Assembly: GCA_027924585.1 (NCBI GenBank)
Contig: BSBM01000232.1
Span: 25,207,501-25,271,500, forward strand
Direction of reading: 5' to 3'
Length of the DNA stretch: 64,000 bases
Source of the DNA: Larix kaempferi
Taxonomy: Eukaryota > Streptophyta > Pinopsida > Pinales > Pinaceae
The first letter of the stretch is position 1; each line of letters starts with the position of its first letter. Below the pieces are notes generated by a model, which saw only the letters and a program-made list of their open reading frames with translations, did not search any database and had not been told where the DNA came from. Shown one piece after another: positions 11,213 to 23,089 of this stretch. A program made the position numbers and the translations under genes.

Positions 11213-14149
11213 CTTACATGTTACATAATATACAATAAATTCAAAATTAAAACAATGTATCCACCTTAAATTCAAATGTGTGTATTAAAATAAAGTATAT
11301 ATATTTCAACACTTCCCAAAATATAATAGTAAAACGTTAATGCCATGGTTTCTAATTCTACAATCATACAAATATAGTAGCAAATAGTAAAACCATGGAA
11401 ATCTCACCGTCATTCATTTGTGAAAATAATGTTAAATACTCCGTCATGATTTAGACATCAATATGTTTTCCTAAAGTTCCATCATGAGAACCAATAAGAA
11501 TATTAATGAGTTTAAATACTCGTACAAAACTCATGAGTGAAAAATCACTATCAAAACACGAAATAACTAACCTAAAGAGCACGCTTAAAACAAAACCATT
11601 CATGGATCATCACCATAGAAGTCGAGAGACAATACAAAGCACAGCAAACTTATAACTCTAGGTTACATGTTTTGGGTACAAATCAAAAGTATATTTTAAC
11701 TTTGAAACTTCCAAAATAGAGAAGTTAAAGAGGAAATTTAACAAGGATGCAATCATGATAAAGGAGGGAGTAAACTAAATGGATCTGGTTATTTGCAATA
11801 TACTAAAATATCTTATTGGAAGAAAATTAATATTTTTGAGATTCATTAAAAGTGGATGATGTTGTGAAAATCAACAAATTTGAGGTTTATTAGAAAAGAC
11901 TAATTTCATGAAAATCAATAAATTTGGGGTCTATTAAAAATGTCAAGTTTGTGAAAATTGACAGTAAACTAGAATCAATCTAGATTCAATGAAATACATG
12001 CTTCATTACCTTAAATATGCCAACCTTGAATGTGAATGCATGTGCCATTTATTTCCATATCACTTCCTTGAAGGTCCTCTAAATTTTGTTATAATTCCCT
12101 TTCCTCATCATTGATCATATTCAAAGTGATGGATTGTGCCAATGCACAACATTGATGGGATTTTATTAGTTAATATATGGCATTGATGGGTTTGCATCCA
12201 TTTAATTGTGGTACATTGCGATAAATTGGTGGGAGATTACTCTGTTGGCCATGGCTTCATTCATAGTAAATGATGGCAAATCTTTACAGGGAATCCATCA
12301 TGGTCATAAAAGTTATCCTAAGAGTTATATACCCCACGTCTAGGGAAAAAGAAAAAGGGCCACTGTAAAATTAGAAAAACAACATCGTTTTGATTTCATT
12401 AGATGCTAATACTCCCCCAATGAAGAAGAAGATGAAATAGTATAAGCATCAAATGGAACCTAGACTATATTACCCAAAATATAAAATAATATGAATAACG
12501 CTCCCAAAAAACCTCCATTTGTCTAGAAAAATTTAAGCAATATGATCTCAACCTTCATTTGTACATATCATTTCAAAGCTCAATGTTCAACCATGCAATT
12601 ATAATCTTGAAACCCATGGGAAATCACCTCTTACGAACATATCTTTCTTTATCTCTTTACAAATGATTTGATATATCCAAACATATTAATTGATATATCG
12701 ATCTAAATTGATTGAAATAGACATCAAACAAAATAACATATGCACCATATTGGTTGATATCAAGTGATTTTACATTATCATCTAAATGTGATAGTTTGCA
12801 CACATCGATCAACATATCTAACCATAACAAATGACATCAACATCAAATGAAATAACATGTGCCCTATATCGATAGACATTATGTGTTTTCCGTTAATATT
12901 CACATATTCATTTAAACACACGCCTTGCCCAAGGGGATACTATATAATATTAGAAGAATACTGTTGAATAAAGTAATGGTGGAGTCTTAGTAGTTGTTCT
13001 TCCTAATTCTCTTTGGGGTTTACATGGTTGGGAATTTTTTTAGCATTTATGCATGTGTGAATTGGAGCAAATTACTTTTCAGAATATTTTTTTGTTGATA
13101 TTTTGGTATTTTCCTAAAAATTCAACATTATGTAATGATTGTCATTGTAGAGAATACTAAGGGTACTAGCCATTGTGCTTGGATTTGTTGTCGCTATAGT
13201 TTATTTTATTTTTATCAATGTGTTGAGTGCACTATAGAAAAAGTGTCAAGAGCATTTACTGCATTCGTTCTGAGCACCATTATTTCTATACAAACCCTCT
13301 AAAACTTCTCTCGCCACATTGGAAGGATTGCATTGGTTGGTGAGGTTTCTCAATGGGTTCTTAGATAAATATCAGTGTGAGAGGTGAGCTATTAGTTGTG
13401 GCTCTCCAAATAGGAGGAACATGATTCATGCACCTCTAGTTTTATCTTCCTCAACTCAATTTATTGGGTGCTTCTCTTGATATTTTCTTTGGTACATTCA
13501 CTTTTGGCCTCAGATGTAATTTGTGGGTTTTGATCATTCAATATCTCATGAAGTTCATTGCATTTTAGACAAACATTAGGGAATCGCCTCATTATAACCA
13601 TCTACCCCTATGTTGATATTTGGGTTCTCTTCATGGGAGTTATATATTCCCTTGCAATTATGAGTTTGGGATTACTCATGGTTTTTTGCCATGATTAGTG
13701 TTAGGGGATTATTAGGAGAATTTGATGATTATTAGTGTCGAGAAATTTCAAGCAATATTGTTGTTCATTAGACCTTGAATTTTTAATATAGGGCTCTTCA
13801 TTGATTATTATTTTAATACTTATATTTGGTTGAACCCGATTAATGTTGTGCATTTATTGTAGTTTATTTTTATCATTCAATTTCTATGGATTATTATATC
13901 CTGTATTGAAAATTGATGTTTGAATGGGTTTATATTCTTGTAGCAAACATTGGTAAACTAGAATGGGTTTATATCCCTATAGTTATTATTAATATTGAAA
14001 TGGATTTATAATCTTGTATAGGGAAATGGTATTAGTATGTAATTATTGAATCGTGACCTTAGTGTAGGCTTTGAAAATATTGTATTATTATTACTAAGTT
14101 TTTTTAATTATTATCATTTTTTTCAATGGAATACACATCGCAGGAAACC
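11213..14149. other. AT-rich gene-free region
   Basis: About 2.9 kb without a recognisable gene. Two small duplications are visible. Around 11863-11950 a roughly 44-bp unit, TGAAAATCAAYAAATTTG, occurs twice with a third partial copy. Around 12720-12900 a unit containing GACATCAAACAAAATAACAT recurs about 120 bp later. The rest looks like diverged repeat sequence. The sequence just before 14150 is the left target site of element J. Confidence 0.5.
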
Positions 14150-14399
14150 TGTCATGCCCTCTCATTGATGATTAGTGGAAGGAATTCCTAGCCCAACCAA
14201 TCCTTTGGGTTGAGTAGAAGAATTCATGCACTTGGGGTTAATTCTGAAGTTAAGGCATTAATTAGTTAGGAAGTTTAATTTTATTTTTATCCTAAGTCCG
14301 AAATGCACTTGTTAGAAGTAATTTTTATTAATTAGATATTTTTATTTTGGAATAAAGTGGATAATGCTCCACAAGTGTGCCTAAGAGGATAAGGTTTAC

Positions 14400-14750
14400 T
14401 AAGAGGTAACTTGCAAGACAAGAAAAGATAAAGCAGTCAAAGCAAGGAAAGTAGGAAAAGGAGAAGAAAGCAGAATAAAGCAGCAAAGTTCAAGAAAAGC
14501 AGAACAAAAGCAGAAAAGCAGGACAAAAGCATAAAAGAGGGACTAAGAAAAAAAGCAGTACAAAAGCAGAAAAGTGGGACAAACGCAGAAAAGCAGGAAA
14601 AAGCAAAAAAAGCAGGGAAAAAGCAGGACAAAGCAAAAAAGCAGGGTAAGGTATAAAAGCAGGAAAAAGCAAGATAGAAAAGCAAAAGCAAAAATAGAAA
14701 GCAAAGCAAAGTAGAAAGCAAGGAAAAAGCTAAAGCAGGAACCAAAGCAA
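14400..14750 (+). repeat. purine-rich AAAAGCAGG minisatellite in the J 5' LTR
   Basis: Almost pure purine on the plus strand, built from short irregular units AAAAGCAGGAC, AAAAAGCAGG and GCAAAGCAG. Lies about 60 bp upstream of the TATA box, in the U3 enhancer position. The matching block in the 3' LTR is at 19590-19980 and differs in unit number. Long minus-strand frames across it encode only Phe/Leu/Cys-rich artefacts. Confidence 0.85.
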
Positions 14751-14811
14751 CCTTATCCACTTCATGAGGGTGCCTTATCCAATCTTACTTGCTCAACAAG
14801 TCACCTCAATC

Positions 14812-14819
14812 TATAAAAG
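14812..14819 (+). promoter_or_regulatory. probable TATA box of the J 5' LTR
   Basis: TATAAAAG following CTCAATC, conserved at 20041-20048 in the 3' LTR. Its place, about 660 bp into a 2-kb LTR and after the purine-rich block, fits the U3/R junction. Confidence 0.6.
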
Positions 14820-16172
14820 AATGATTACAACTCAATTTCACATCTTTTGATCCATTTGTGATTTGAATTGAGTGAAATTTTGCCTCATTGACCTGGGATA
14901 TGTGCCCCTAGTCCTAGCTGGGATATGTGCCCCATGATTATACTGAAAGGATGATGACATCCAATCTTCATCATTGAGTCTATTGCAGGTCCTGAAGTCT
15001 GATCCATTGGTTGGTGTTCTCGTTGTTCGGTTCAACTCCTTCATTCAGTAGGAACAATGTTGGAGGGACGAAATGGAGGTTATGGTTTCGACATTTCTGA
15101 GTGTTTATGGACATTGAGACCTATTCCATTTCGTCTGTAGAATAGTTTCTAGCAGGAAACACTTTTTTGTCTCATCAAAAAATGTGTCCAGATGAGCAAG
15201 TTATGGCTCTTTTACTAGATCTGGGGTTCGCGCTGTGAAGAACGTGCCCTGCTTCCCGTGAGAGGATGATGGCATTCAGTAATTAGAGAATGATGGAATT
15301 CATCCATTTTCATTGATTTTTATTACAGGTCCTGCAGCTGATCCAAGGCTGGGTTGAATTTCAGAAAAATCATCATGAGTTTTATGGTTCGAATCTCCAG
15401 GCTTATTGTTGATTTCCAATGATAGTATGTGGTATTGAAGAGGAGAGGAGTTTTTGTAATATTTTGAGAATCATATTGGCTCATATATGATTTAATTACA
15501 GTAATTATAAATCTCTGATATCATTCATAACATTCAATATTGCAGAAGTCTGATATATTCTGTGTTTTCTACAGCCCCTCTAGAATTGCCTAGAATTTGA
15601 CTAGTTTTCAGAATGCATGTGATAGATGAATGAGAATAGATCCAAATGAGTTGATTTATGTTCCTGATGTTAATTAATATGTTAAATTAACCAATCCATG
15701 TCTGATATGAGAAATTAGTGAGCCTTCATTGATTGTTTGGGAGCTCCTAAAATTAACTAGCTGTGCAATCCTGGAATGCCAATTTGCTTGTATTTTTGTG
15801 AATATTTCTCAGAACTTCCTTAAACTTGTTGGAGAGAAATATGACTGTATATTGACTTATATTTCATATTTATTAGCCTTCCTGAGTCAGAAACATTCAT
15901 CCATAGCTTCCAGTCAAAGTATAGATCAATACTAGTCTGTATATGTTGGGGTGCCCAGGAGCATTGCAATAGATTTCAGCATTGCTGATTTCGACCCATA
16001 AATGGTCCCAGTACTTTTTGCATAGGTATTAACATCTATCATAGTCTTCCTTCCATCCATAGATTCTGATATTTCCCACCCACAATCAAACTAGATCCCC
16101 GAACCATTGTTTTTAATTAATTCTCCGAGGAAGCAAGTTTTTGTATCACTAATCCTAGTTGGTACATTACAG

Positions 16173-16184
16173 TGGTATCAAAGC
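16173..16184 (+). other. element J primer-binding site
   Basis: TGGTATCAAAGC one base after the LTR end. It matches the plant initiator-Met tRNA 3' complement TGGTATCAGAGC with a single G-to-A change. It sets the 5' LTR boundary. Confidence 0.85.
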
Positions 16185-16237
16185 TCTTTCCTCTACTCCT
16201 GTGGAAATAATACTCTTAATTCGATGAATTTGCATCC

Positions 16238-17356
16238 ATGTCCATGTTCAATGAGGAAAATTCTTACTCTTATGATGAATTTTATGAGCAGTATGATGAT
16301 GAGTACGATGAGCAATATGAAGAGTACTGCAGACAATACGAGGAAGAAAATTTCAAGAGGTACCTTCTACAAGTATCTCCCATCAAATCATATTTGGAAG
16401 GAGAAATTCAGGTTATTCTTATAGCCATATGAATGTAAAAGTTGCATGTTCCACAGTCAAAGATCAACCTACTTGTGAAAAGAGAAGAAAAGTATTTGAA
16501 GCTTCGTTGGATGCATGTGCTTCATACTTTATGATAATTTTTTAATCTACTTCAAAAAGAGTCTACACAGATCTTGATCCTAAGGGAACTAAAGAGAAAA
16601 ATCAAGGTACAAATCAGCAATATGAAGAAGATGAAGGTGCAATCCTTACTGAGGAGGGTTATAAACCTTGAAGAAGCCACCACTGATTCTACTAAGGGTC
16701 ATTTAGTTCTTGATCACAAAGTCATTGTTGAATGGTTCCAAGAAGAGGCATCTACTATTAGTTGTTCAAGTTCTAAAGAGGCATCTACTAATGGATGCTA
16801 TGAAGAGGTACCTACTGATGGGTGCCTAAGTTTTGAGGAGACATCTACTGATGGATTTCCATTCCTCTATGTGGGTGACATAGAGATACCACTTGAGAAC
16901 AATACCGCAAGTACAAAACCCACTAAAGTTGAATAATATGAAATCCTTGTAGTCAATGAAGAGATCCAAGTATCAACCTCACTTTCACCACAAGATCTTC
17001 ATGAGGTTGATCCACTAATTGATGATGAGGAGGTTTGCTCTCAACCTTCTCCTTTTGAGAGGCCACTCAAGATGAGCGAAAGAAAGATCAAGGAGGCCTT
17101 ACACATTCTCCATGACACACATGATTCAGTTTCATAGTATTGTTGGAGAGCTACTTTATTGGTAGATTTATCTTTCCTTGAAGACATGGAAAAGATCCAA
17201 AAAGCAATGACTACCATCCAAGGTAATTTTTCACATATGCTTTCTGACAGAGATTATTTGTATGATCTTGTTCACATGTTGCGGGGAGCATCCTTGAAGG
17301 ATGATGAGCATATTTGCAAGCTCAATGATGAGTTAATGGCCAAAAAAATTCTTTGA
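16238..17356 (+). pseudogene. element J internal ORF, N-terminal part, unknown protein
   Basis: Starts at an ATG about 55 bp after the primer site with an acidic, Tyr-rich stretch (YDEFYEQYDDEYDEQYEEY). Later open segments in frame (16574-16936, 17159-17356) are interrupted by stops. Near 16740-16870 a short peptide repeat occurs: EEAST, KEASTNGC, EEVPTDGC, EETSTDGF. The last segment (17159-17356) is helical and may be coiled (MEKIQKAMTTIQGNFSH). No zinc knuckle, protease or capsid motif is seen. It may be a Gag-like or accessory protein of the element. I do not recognise the family. Confidence 0.5.
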
Positions 17357-17415
17357 GAAGCACTCAAAGTGCCCTCCAAGAATCCAAGATATAGATAGAT
17401 CAACTTCACCAAAAG

Positions 17416-19158
17416 TTGCAAAGATCACTTGTTCCAGTCATCCAGTCTCTTATGGTTGGTTGTACTCAAAATTTCATGGAGGAACCTCATGGGATGGTGG
17501 TTCATGAGGTGAAGTATGACATGCATGTTCTTGAGAAGTTTTGGAATGCAGATGGTGAGTTCCAAGCACATACTCTCTACCAGAGTGAAATTGAGCTTCT
17601 TCATGGAGCAAATCATTCCTCCATTAGGGAGTCAGAAGAGCTCCTATGTGATGGACCAGCCTTTGATGGAATTGATGCATCCATTAACTTGATGGATGAG
17701 GGTTGTAGTAAGGAGATTTTTGTCCATGATCCTACCCCTATTAAGCCTTCACATGATGAAACTTTCACACTCTTTGATCATATGGGTGAGTTGGTTCATT
17801 CTCCTATATCCTACACTTCCACATTTTGCAGCATTCATCCTAATGAAGTATGGGTGAAAGGTTTATTTTTTATGGTTCCAGATGAGGAGTATGAAAATCC
17901 TATCCCTCCTTTTGATGATGAAATAACTAGAGCACCTTCTTCTTTACATTTGCAGGAGAAAACGTTGTTACCTTATGATAATCCACATCTTCATGGATGC
18001 ATATATGGTACTCCCTTGAGTCCCTTGAAGGATCATTGTTCCCTTTGTTCCTTACTTGATGGGAGAGTTCCTTCATCCATTGTTTGGATGAAAGGACACA
18101 TGGCATAATTACTTGACACCTTCCACACCTCCTTGGGGAAGCATCCATTGCTCTCATTTGATGACTCTCACATTCATGGATGTATTGATGAGACTTCTTT
18201 GAGCCACTTGAAGTCTCCTTTCTTTCTTTGGTCCTTACTTGGTTCAAATTTTGGTGGAGGTTCTTCATTCACTTCTTGGATGAAAGAACACATGGCTGAT
18301 TATTTTGAAGCATCTTAAATTCTTTTGGAGCAGCATTATAGAGCATGGGATCCTCACTTATGTCATTGGAGCATATCTGATTGGTCACTTGATCCTTGTG
18401 TGCACTTGGAAAATGGTGGTCTACTTGCTTGGATGGACAAGCACTTTCATGATCCTTTGATAAGGCACCTTCTTGATGTACATTTGTATGATGTTTATAT
18501 GCACTTTGAAGATCTATATTTTGTACTTATGATGTTTGGGAGGATGCTCATTAGAGAGTGGGATCTTGGCATCCCCCACCTTGAGGTAAAATTTGGTGTT
18601 ACTTTTCTCATTGATGGAATGTGCCAGTTATGGGATCCTGACATTCCACACTTCGTTAAAATAATTTGGAGGATATTGTACACCTCCTACTTTGAGGTAT
18701 TGTTTTGGGAGACCTCGTGCATGATAGGAATGCACAAGCATTGGGACATGGGCATCCCACATTCTGATTTATATGTGTTCACACTATGTATTGTTGTGGT
18801 GCGCAAGTGTTGGGACCCTGGCATCCCATACTTGCTAGATTGGTTCTTGATGATATTGTGCACTAGGAGGGTGTGCAAGCAGTGGGACCCAGAAATTGTT
18901 GATCATGTGCAGCTCATTGGGAGCACATTTTGGTTGGTTGGCTTGATAAATCAAGCCTCTTCTCTTCCCCATGGGTTCATCTTTGTAGTAAATGGTGATG
19001 GTTTCCTACATGGGAAACATATTATTGGATGGACTTGTGTTTTTCTTGCAGGGTGTTATGATGACTTCCATGTGATTCTTATGCATTGCATAGGAGAATA
19101 TATATTTCACCTTGTATTCTTGAGGATCACTTGGGATCATGGTATCAGTTTTGATTAG
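17416..19158 (+). pseudogene. element J internal ORF, C-terminal part with WDPxIPH repeats
   Basis: Two long open stretches in one frame (17416-18108, 18325-19158), separated by stops. The first ends in a duplicated unit of HGCIYGTPLSPLK and HGCIDETSLSHLK type, each closed by a WMKGHMA or WMKEHMA motif (a second copy lies at 18133-18318 in the same frame). The second carries at least five copies of a short motif, WDLGIPH, WDPDIPH, WDMGIPH, WDPGIPY and WDPEI, spaced mostly 69-72 bp apart. Function unknown. It ends about 165 bp before the polypurine tract. Confidence 0.5.
18346..18900 (+). repeat. degenerate 70-bp repeat encoding WDPxIPH motifs
   Basis: TGGGAYC cores at 18346, 18559, 18631, 18742, 18811 and 18883. 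Intervals of 72, 69 and 72 bp, with one of 111, indicate a decayed tandem array of about 23-24 codons per unit inside the J ORF. Confidence 0.65.
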
Positions 19159-19310
19159 TCTCCACATTAAGTGCATGGTTGGATGGTGATGGAATAATTT
19201 GTTGGGAGAGTTCATGAGCAGTCTATAATCAGAGTGGTGCAACAGAAGCATGATGGCGCACGATGCTTAGTTGGGTTGGATTTGATTATTGCTTGAGGAC
19301 AAGCAATCTT

Positions 19311-19323
19311 GGGAGGGGGGGAC
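19311..19323 (+). other. element J polypurine tract
   Basis: GGGAGGGGGGGAC immediately before the 3' LTR, preceded by CTTGAGGACAAGCAA, a context common upstream of plant gypsy tracts. It primes plus-strand DNA synthesis. Confidence 0.85.
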
Positions 19324-21397
19324 TATCATTTTCCCTCATTTATAATTACTGGAAGCAATTCCTATCCCAACCAATTCTTTGGGTCGAGTAGAAGATTTCA
19401 TGCACTTGGGGTTAATTCTGAAGTTAAGGCATTAATTAGTTAGGAAGTTTAATTTTATTTTTATCCTAAGTCCAAAATGCACTTGGTAGAAGTAATTTTT
19501 ATTAATTATATATTTTTATTTTGGAATAAAGTGGATAATGCTCCACAAGTGTGTCTTATAGGATAAGGTTGACTAAGAGGTAACTTCCAAGACAAGAAAA
19601 GATAAAACAGTCAAAGCAAGGAAAGTAGGAAAATGAGAAGAAAGTAGAATAAAGCAGAAAAGCTCAGGAAAAGCAAAACAAAAGCAAAAAAGCAGGACAA
19701 AAGTAGAAAAGCAAGACAAAGGCAAAAAAAGCAGGAAAACGCAGAAAAACAAGAAAAAACAGGACAAAGCAGAAAATCAAGGTAAGGAAGAAAAGAAAGG
19801 AAAAAGAAGGACAAAGTAGAAAAGTAGGGTAAGGTAGAAAAACAGGAAAAAGCAGGATAGAAAAGCAAAAGCATGATAAAGAAAAAGCAAAAGCAAAAGC
19901 CGAAAGCAAGGAAAAAGCTATAGCAGAAAGCGAAGCAAAGCAGAAAGAAAGGAAAAAGATAAAGCAGAAAGCAAAGAAACCTTATCCACTCCATGAGGGT
20001 GCCTTATCCTATCTTACTTGTTCAACAATTCATCTCAATCTATAAAAGAATTATTACAACTCCATTTCACATCTTTTGATCATTTGTGATTTGAATTGAG
20101 TGCAATTTTGCCTCATTGACCTGGGAGATGTGCCCCTAGTCCTAGATGGGAGATGTGCCCCATGCTTCTACTAAAATTATGATGACATCCAATCTTCATA
20201 ACTGAGTCTATTGTAGGTCCTGAAGTCTTATCCATTGGTTGGTGTTCTAGTTGTGTGGTTCAACTCCTTCATTCAATAGGAACAATGTGGAGGGACGAAA
20301 TGGAGGTTCTATTTTAGACCTTTATGAGAATTTATGGACATTTAGACCTATTCCATTGTTTTTGTATCATCGTTTCCAATAGGAAACACTTTTTGTATCA
20401 TCAAAAAAGGTGTCTATATGAGCAAGTTATGGCCATTTTACTAGATCTAGGGGTTCAAGCTGTGAAGAACGCACCTTGCTTCATGTGAGAGGATGATGGA
20501 ATTCAGTCATTAGAGGATGGTGGAATTCAGACATTTTCATTGATTTTTATTGCAGTTCATGTAGCTGATACAAGGCTGGGTTGAATTTCAGAAAATCATC
20601 ACAAGGTTTATGGTTCGAATCTCCAGGCTTATTGTTGATTTCCAGTGCTAGTATGTGGTATTGAAGAGGAGAGGAGTTTTTGTAATATTTTGAGAATCCT
20701 ATTGGCTCATATATGATTTAATTACAGTAATTATAAATCTTTGATATCATTCATAACATTTAATATTTCATAAGTCTGATATATTCTGTGTTTTCTCCAC
20801 CCCCTCTAGAATTGCCTAGAATTTGACTAGTTTTCAGAATGCATGTGATAGATGAATGAGAATAGATACAAATGAGTTGATTTATGTTCCTTATTTTAAT
20901 TAATATTTTAAATGACCCAATACATTTCTCATATGATAAATTAGTGAGCCTTCCTTGATTGTTTGGGAGCTCCTGAAATTAACTAGTTGTGTAATCCTGG
21001 AATGCCAATTTATTTGTATTTTTGTGAATATTTCTCAGAACTTACTTAAACTTGCTGAAGCGACCTATGAATGTATATTGACTCATATTTCATATTTATT
21101 AGCCTCCCTGAGTCAGAAACATTCATCCATAGCTTCCAGTCAAAGTATAGATCAATACTAGTCTGCATATGCTTGGGTGCCCAGGAGCATTGCAGTAGAT
21201 TTCAGCCTTGATGATTTCGAACCATCAATGGTCCCAGTACTTTGTGCAAATGTATTAACATCTATCATAGTATTCCTTCCATCCAGATCTTCTGACCTTT
21301 CCCACCCACGATCAAACTAGATCCCTGAACCATTGTTTTTAATTAATTCTCTGAGGAAGCAAGTTTTTGTATCGCTAATCCTAGTTGGTACATTACA
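19324..21397 (+). repeat. element J 3' LTR
   Basis: Begins TATCATTTTCCC (the terminal TG has become TA) and ends GGTACATTACA, followed by the target duplication AAACC. Contains the second purine-rich block (19590-19980) and TATA box (20041-20048). Confidence 0.92.
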
Positions 21398-21402
21398 AAA
21401 CC

Positions 21403-22035
21403 ATCCGAACGCTCCCCCTCATTTCAAGGATGGTACCAAGGGTAAAGTATTCGGTTGTAATTTTTTGCAACCTAACCCAATGGGGACATCGAGTGAGGCC
21501 CTCAATATTCACAAAGGCAGCCATCTCATGGACTTGACCTTGTGACCTCATGCTTGCAATTCACAACACTCACGACTCAAGCTAACCCACCAGTTTTTTT
21601 TTTGAATTATTATCACCACAATTTCCACTATTATGTAATATGGGTGTAATATTTAATGATTGCTTACTATAAAATGTTGATTATTTTAATTGAAATTTGA
21701 TTGGGCTCATTAAGCATTGACACTTTGGATATGAATGTTATTATACTATTTGATTGTTTCAACGATTAAAAAGTTGACATTCTACAATGTTATTACATCA
21801 TTTCGCTATTGATATAAGTGAGCATTTAGAATCTACAATGTTATTAAATTTAGTATTTTATCACATTTGAGTGTCCTCCTTGAGTGGTGTATTTTATCAC
21901 CATGAAAATGTCATTATTGTGCTTCCTAGAGGTGTTCTAGAGGGAAACATAAATCCTATTATGGTCCCTAAACATGCAGTTGGGGAGATAAATCCATCAT
22001 TAGGAGGTCAAAATCCACTTCAACCAACCTTATTT
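21403..22035. other. gene-free sequence right of element J
   Basis: No gene recognised. The short motif CTACAATGTTATTA recurs near 21784 and 21832. The first of these might be the start of the LTR that ends at 22855, since related LTRs start TGTTATAC, but this is not established. Confidence 0.4.
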
Positions 22036-22855
22036 TAAGCCATGAACGAGAATTTTTTCCCTCTGCCAGTTGTCTAGGGAGTGGAAATCTCCTCTTTATC
22101 ACTCTGTGGCCTTCTTTAGGGGAGCGAAAATCTCCTCCAACCACTTTTCCTTTAGTATAGGATCAATATTTGAGAGATATTTTTGGAGATGAGGTCTACC
22201 CTTCGATTCCTCTCCTCCATACCATCCTGAGTATGTCAATCCTCTCAGGATCCATGATATCCTCTTGTGATCCAAACATTTCTCCATGGTGGTTTAGGCT
22301 CCCAAATCCTATAAATGAAGCTCCTACCTTGAATCCCACACATGGAAAGTATGCTTGGATATGCCATCCTTATGTTAGCTTGATTCTCAAAGGGCTATGG
22401 AAGGTAAGCTTGGAAGAAGTGCTACTGCAAGTCAGATATACCATTGTACATGCTTCTTTATGGCTTTCCATTAATACAACTTGGCCTATTTCTCCCATAT
22501 GTGTCTTCATTTACATGTATGCTTATTTTTGTTGCATTCAAAGTAAGTAGGATTCTTTATGCTTAACTTGTTGAAGGAAGGTAGTCCTTTTTGTTGTCTC
22601 TACAGGATCTACTCAACTTTGGATATTTAGACATCAAACCTAAAGGTTGGAGCAGCGAGGACAACCGTCAATAAGTAGGTAAGTCATCTACTCTCCCTCA
22701 TTCTTCTTCCTTCATGTCTTCTTGTGTGCGTAAAGCCTAGGTCTAGGAGAAATTTAGAGTCCATTTGTTTTTTTTTGTCTTGGATTAGGGATCTAGGGAA
22801 CCTTTACTTGTCTAAGAGGGATTCTACATATCCATAGCGAAAATTTCCTACCACA
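22036..22855 (+). repeat. element I 5' LTR, 3' portion
   Basis: Ends TTTCCTACCACA at 22855, followed by a 5-nt spacer and a primer-binding site, so this is the end of a 5' LTR. It contains a TATA-like CCTATAAATG near 22305 and the acceptor/exon/donor cassette 22606-22678. The final 180 bp resemble the ends of solo LTRs G1 and G2 (TAAGAGGGMTTCT, ATCCRTAG, CTACMACA), so the families are related. The beginning is unclear. Confidence 0.7.
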
Positions 22856-22860
22856 AAAAT

Positions 22861-22868
22861 TGGCGACC
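22861..22868 (+). other. element I primer-binding site, split by insertion A
   Basis: TGGCGACC begins the primer site. It is interrupted after this by solo LTR A and resumes after the duplicated CGACC at 25413-25417 with ATACTGGGGAAC. Together they read TGGCGACC then ATACTGGGGA, a typical plant gypsy primer-site context. The insertion would have blocked priming of element I. Confidence 0.7.
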
Positions 22869-22911
22869 TGTTGTAGGTACAACAGATCCCATGTTTTCAT
22901 TAAAACATGGG
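22869..22911 (+). other. two terminal hairpins of LTR A
   Basis: TGTTGTA-GG-TACAACA at 22869-22884 and CCCATGTTTT-CATT-AAAACATGGG at 22888-22911. Equivalent paired hairpins occur in F at 49313-49328 and 49334-49359, and in B at 61013-61028 and 60987-61009, with compensating base changes in the stems. Confidence 0.7.
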
Positions 22912-23089
22912 AACTCCAATTTTTAGATGCAAAGGTACTGTTTAAATTCCTTAGTCATTTTGGGGTTTTTCATCCTGCTTATCATGCTTTTATGTCTTTG
23001 TCATGATTTGATTTAGTTAGTAATTTTCCCTTTGAAAATTCCTTTGATTTTTGTGTGTTTTTGTGAGTTGCGGAAAGTAGTGATTTTCC

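Larger units (their letters stand above)
14150..16171 (+). repeat. element J 5' LTR
   Basis: Begins TGTCATGCCC and ends GGTACATTACA. It contains a 350-bp purine-rich block (14400-14750), a TATA box at 14812-14819 and a doubled CTGGGATATGTGCCCC motif at 14895-14935. About 50 bp shorter than the 3' copy, mostly through length variation in the purine block. Confidence 0.92.
14150..21397 (+). mobile_element. element J: complete non-autonomous LTR retroelement
   Basis: Two direct LTRs (14150-16171 and 19324-21397), a primer-binding site directly after the first (16173) and a polypurine tract directly before the second (19311-19323). It is bounded by a perfect 5-bp target duplication AAACC at 14145-14149 and 21398-21402. 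The 3.15-kb internal region encodes no reverse transcriptase, protease, integrase or Gag that I recognise, only a broken unknown ORF. This is the organisation of large retrotransposon derivatives, mobilised in trans by an autonomous partner. In a hand-compared stretch of about 235 bases (15440 vs 20668) I counted about ten differences, so the insertion is not recent. Confidence 0.93.

Noticed and set aside
14437-14760. Minus-strand ORFs encoding Phe/Leu/Cys-rich membrane-like proteins (also 19573-19994)
   Set aside because: They are translations of the purine-rich AAAAGCAGG repeat and are artefacts of composition.
10505-22855. 10505-11212 and 22036-22855 as the two LTRs of one element enclosing J
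   Set aside because: The left copy is not followed by a primer site, while the right copy is. They are therefore not a 5'/3' pair in this order.
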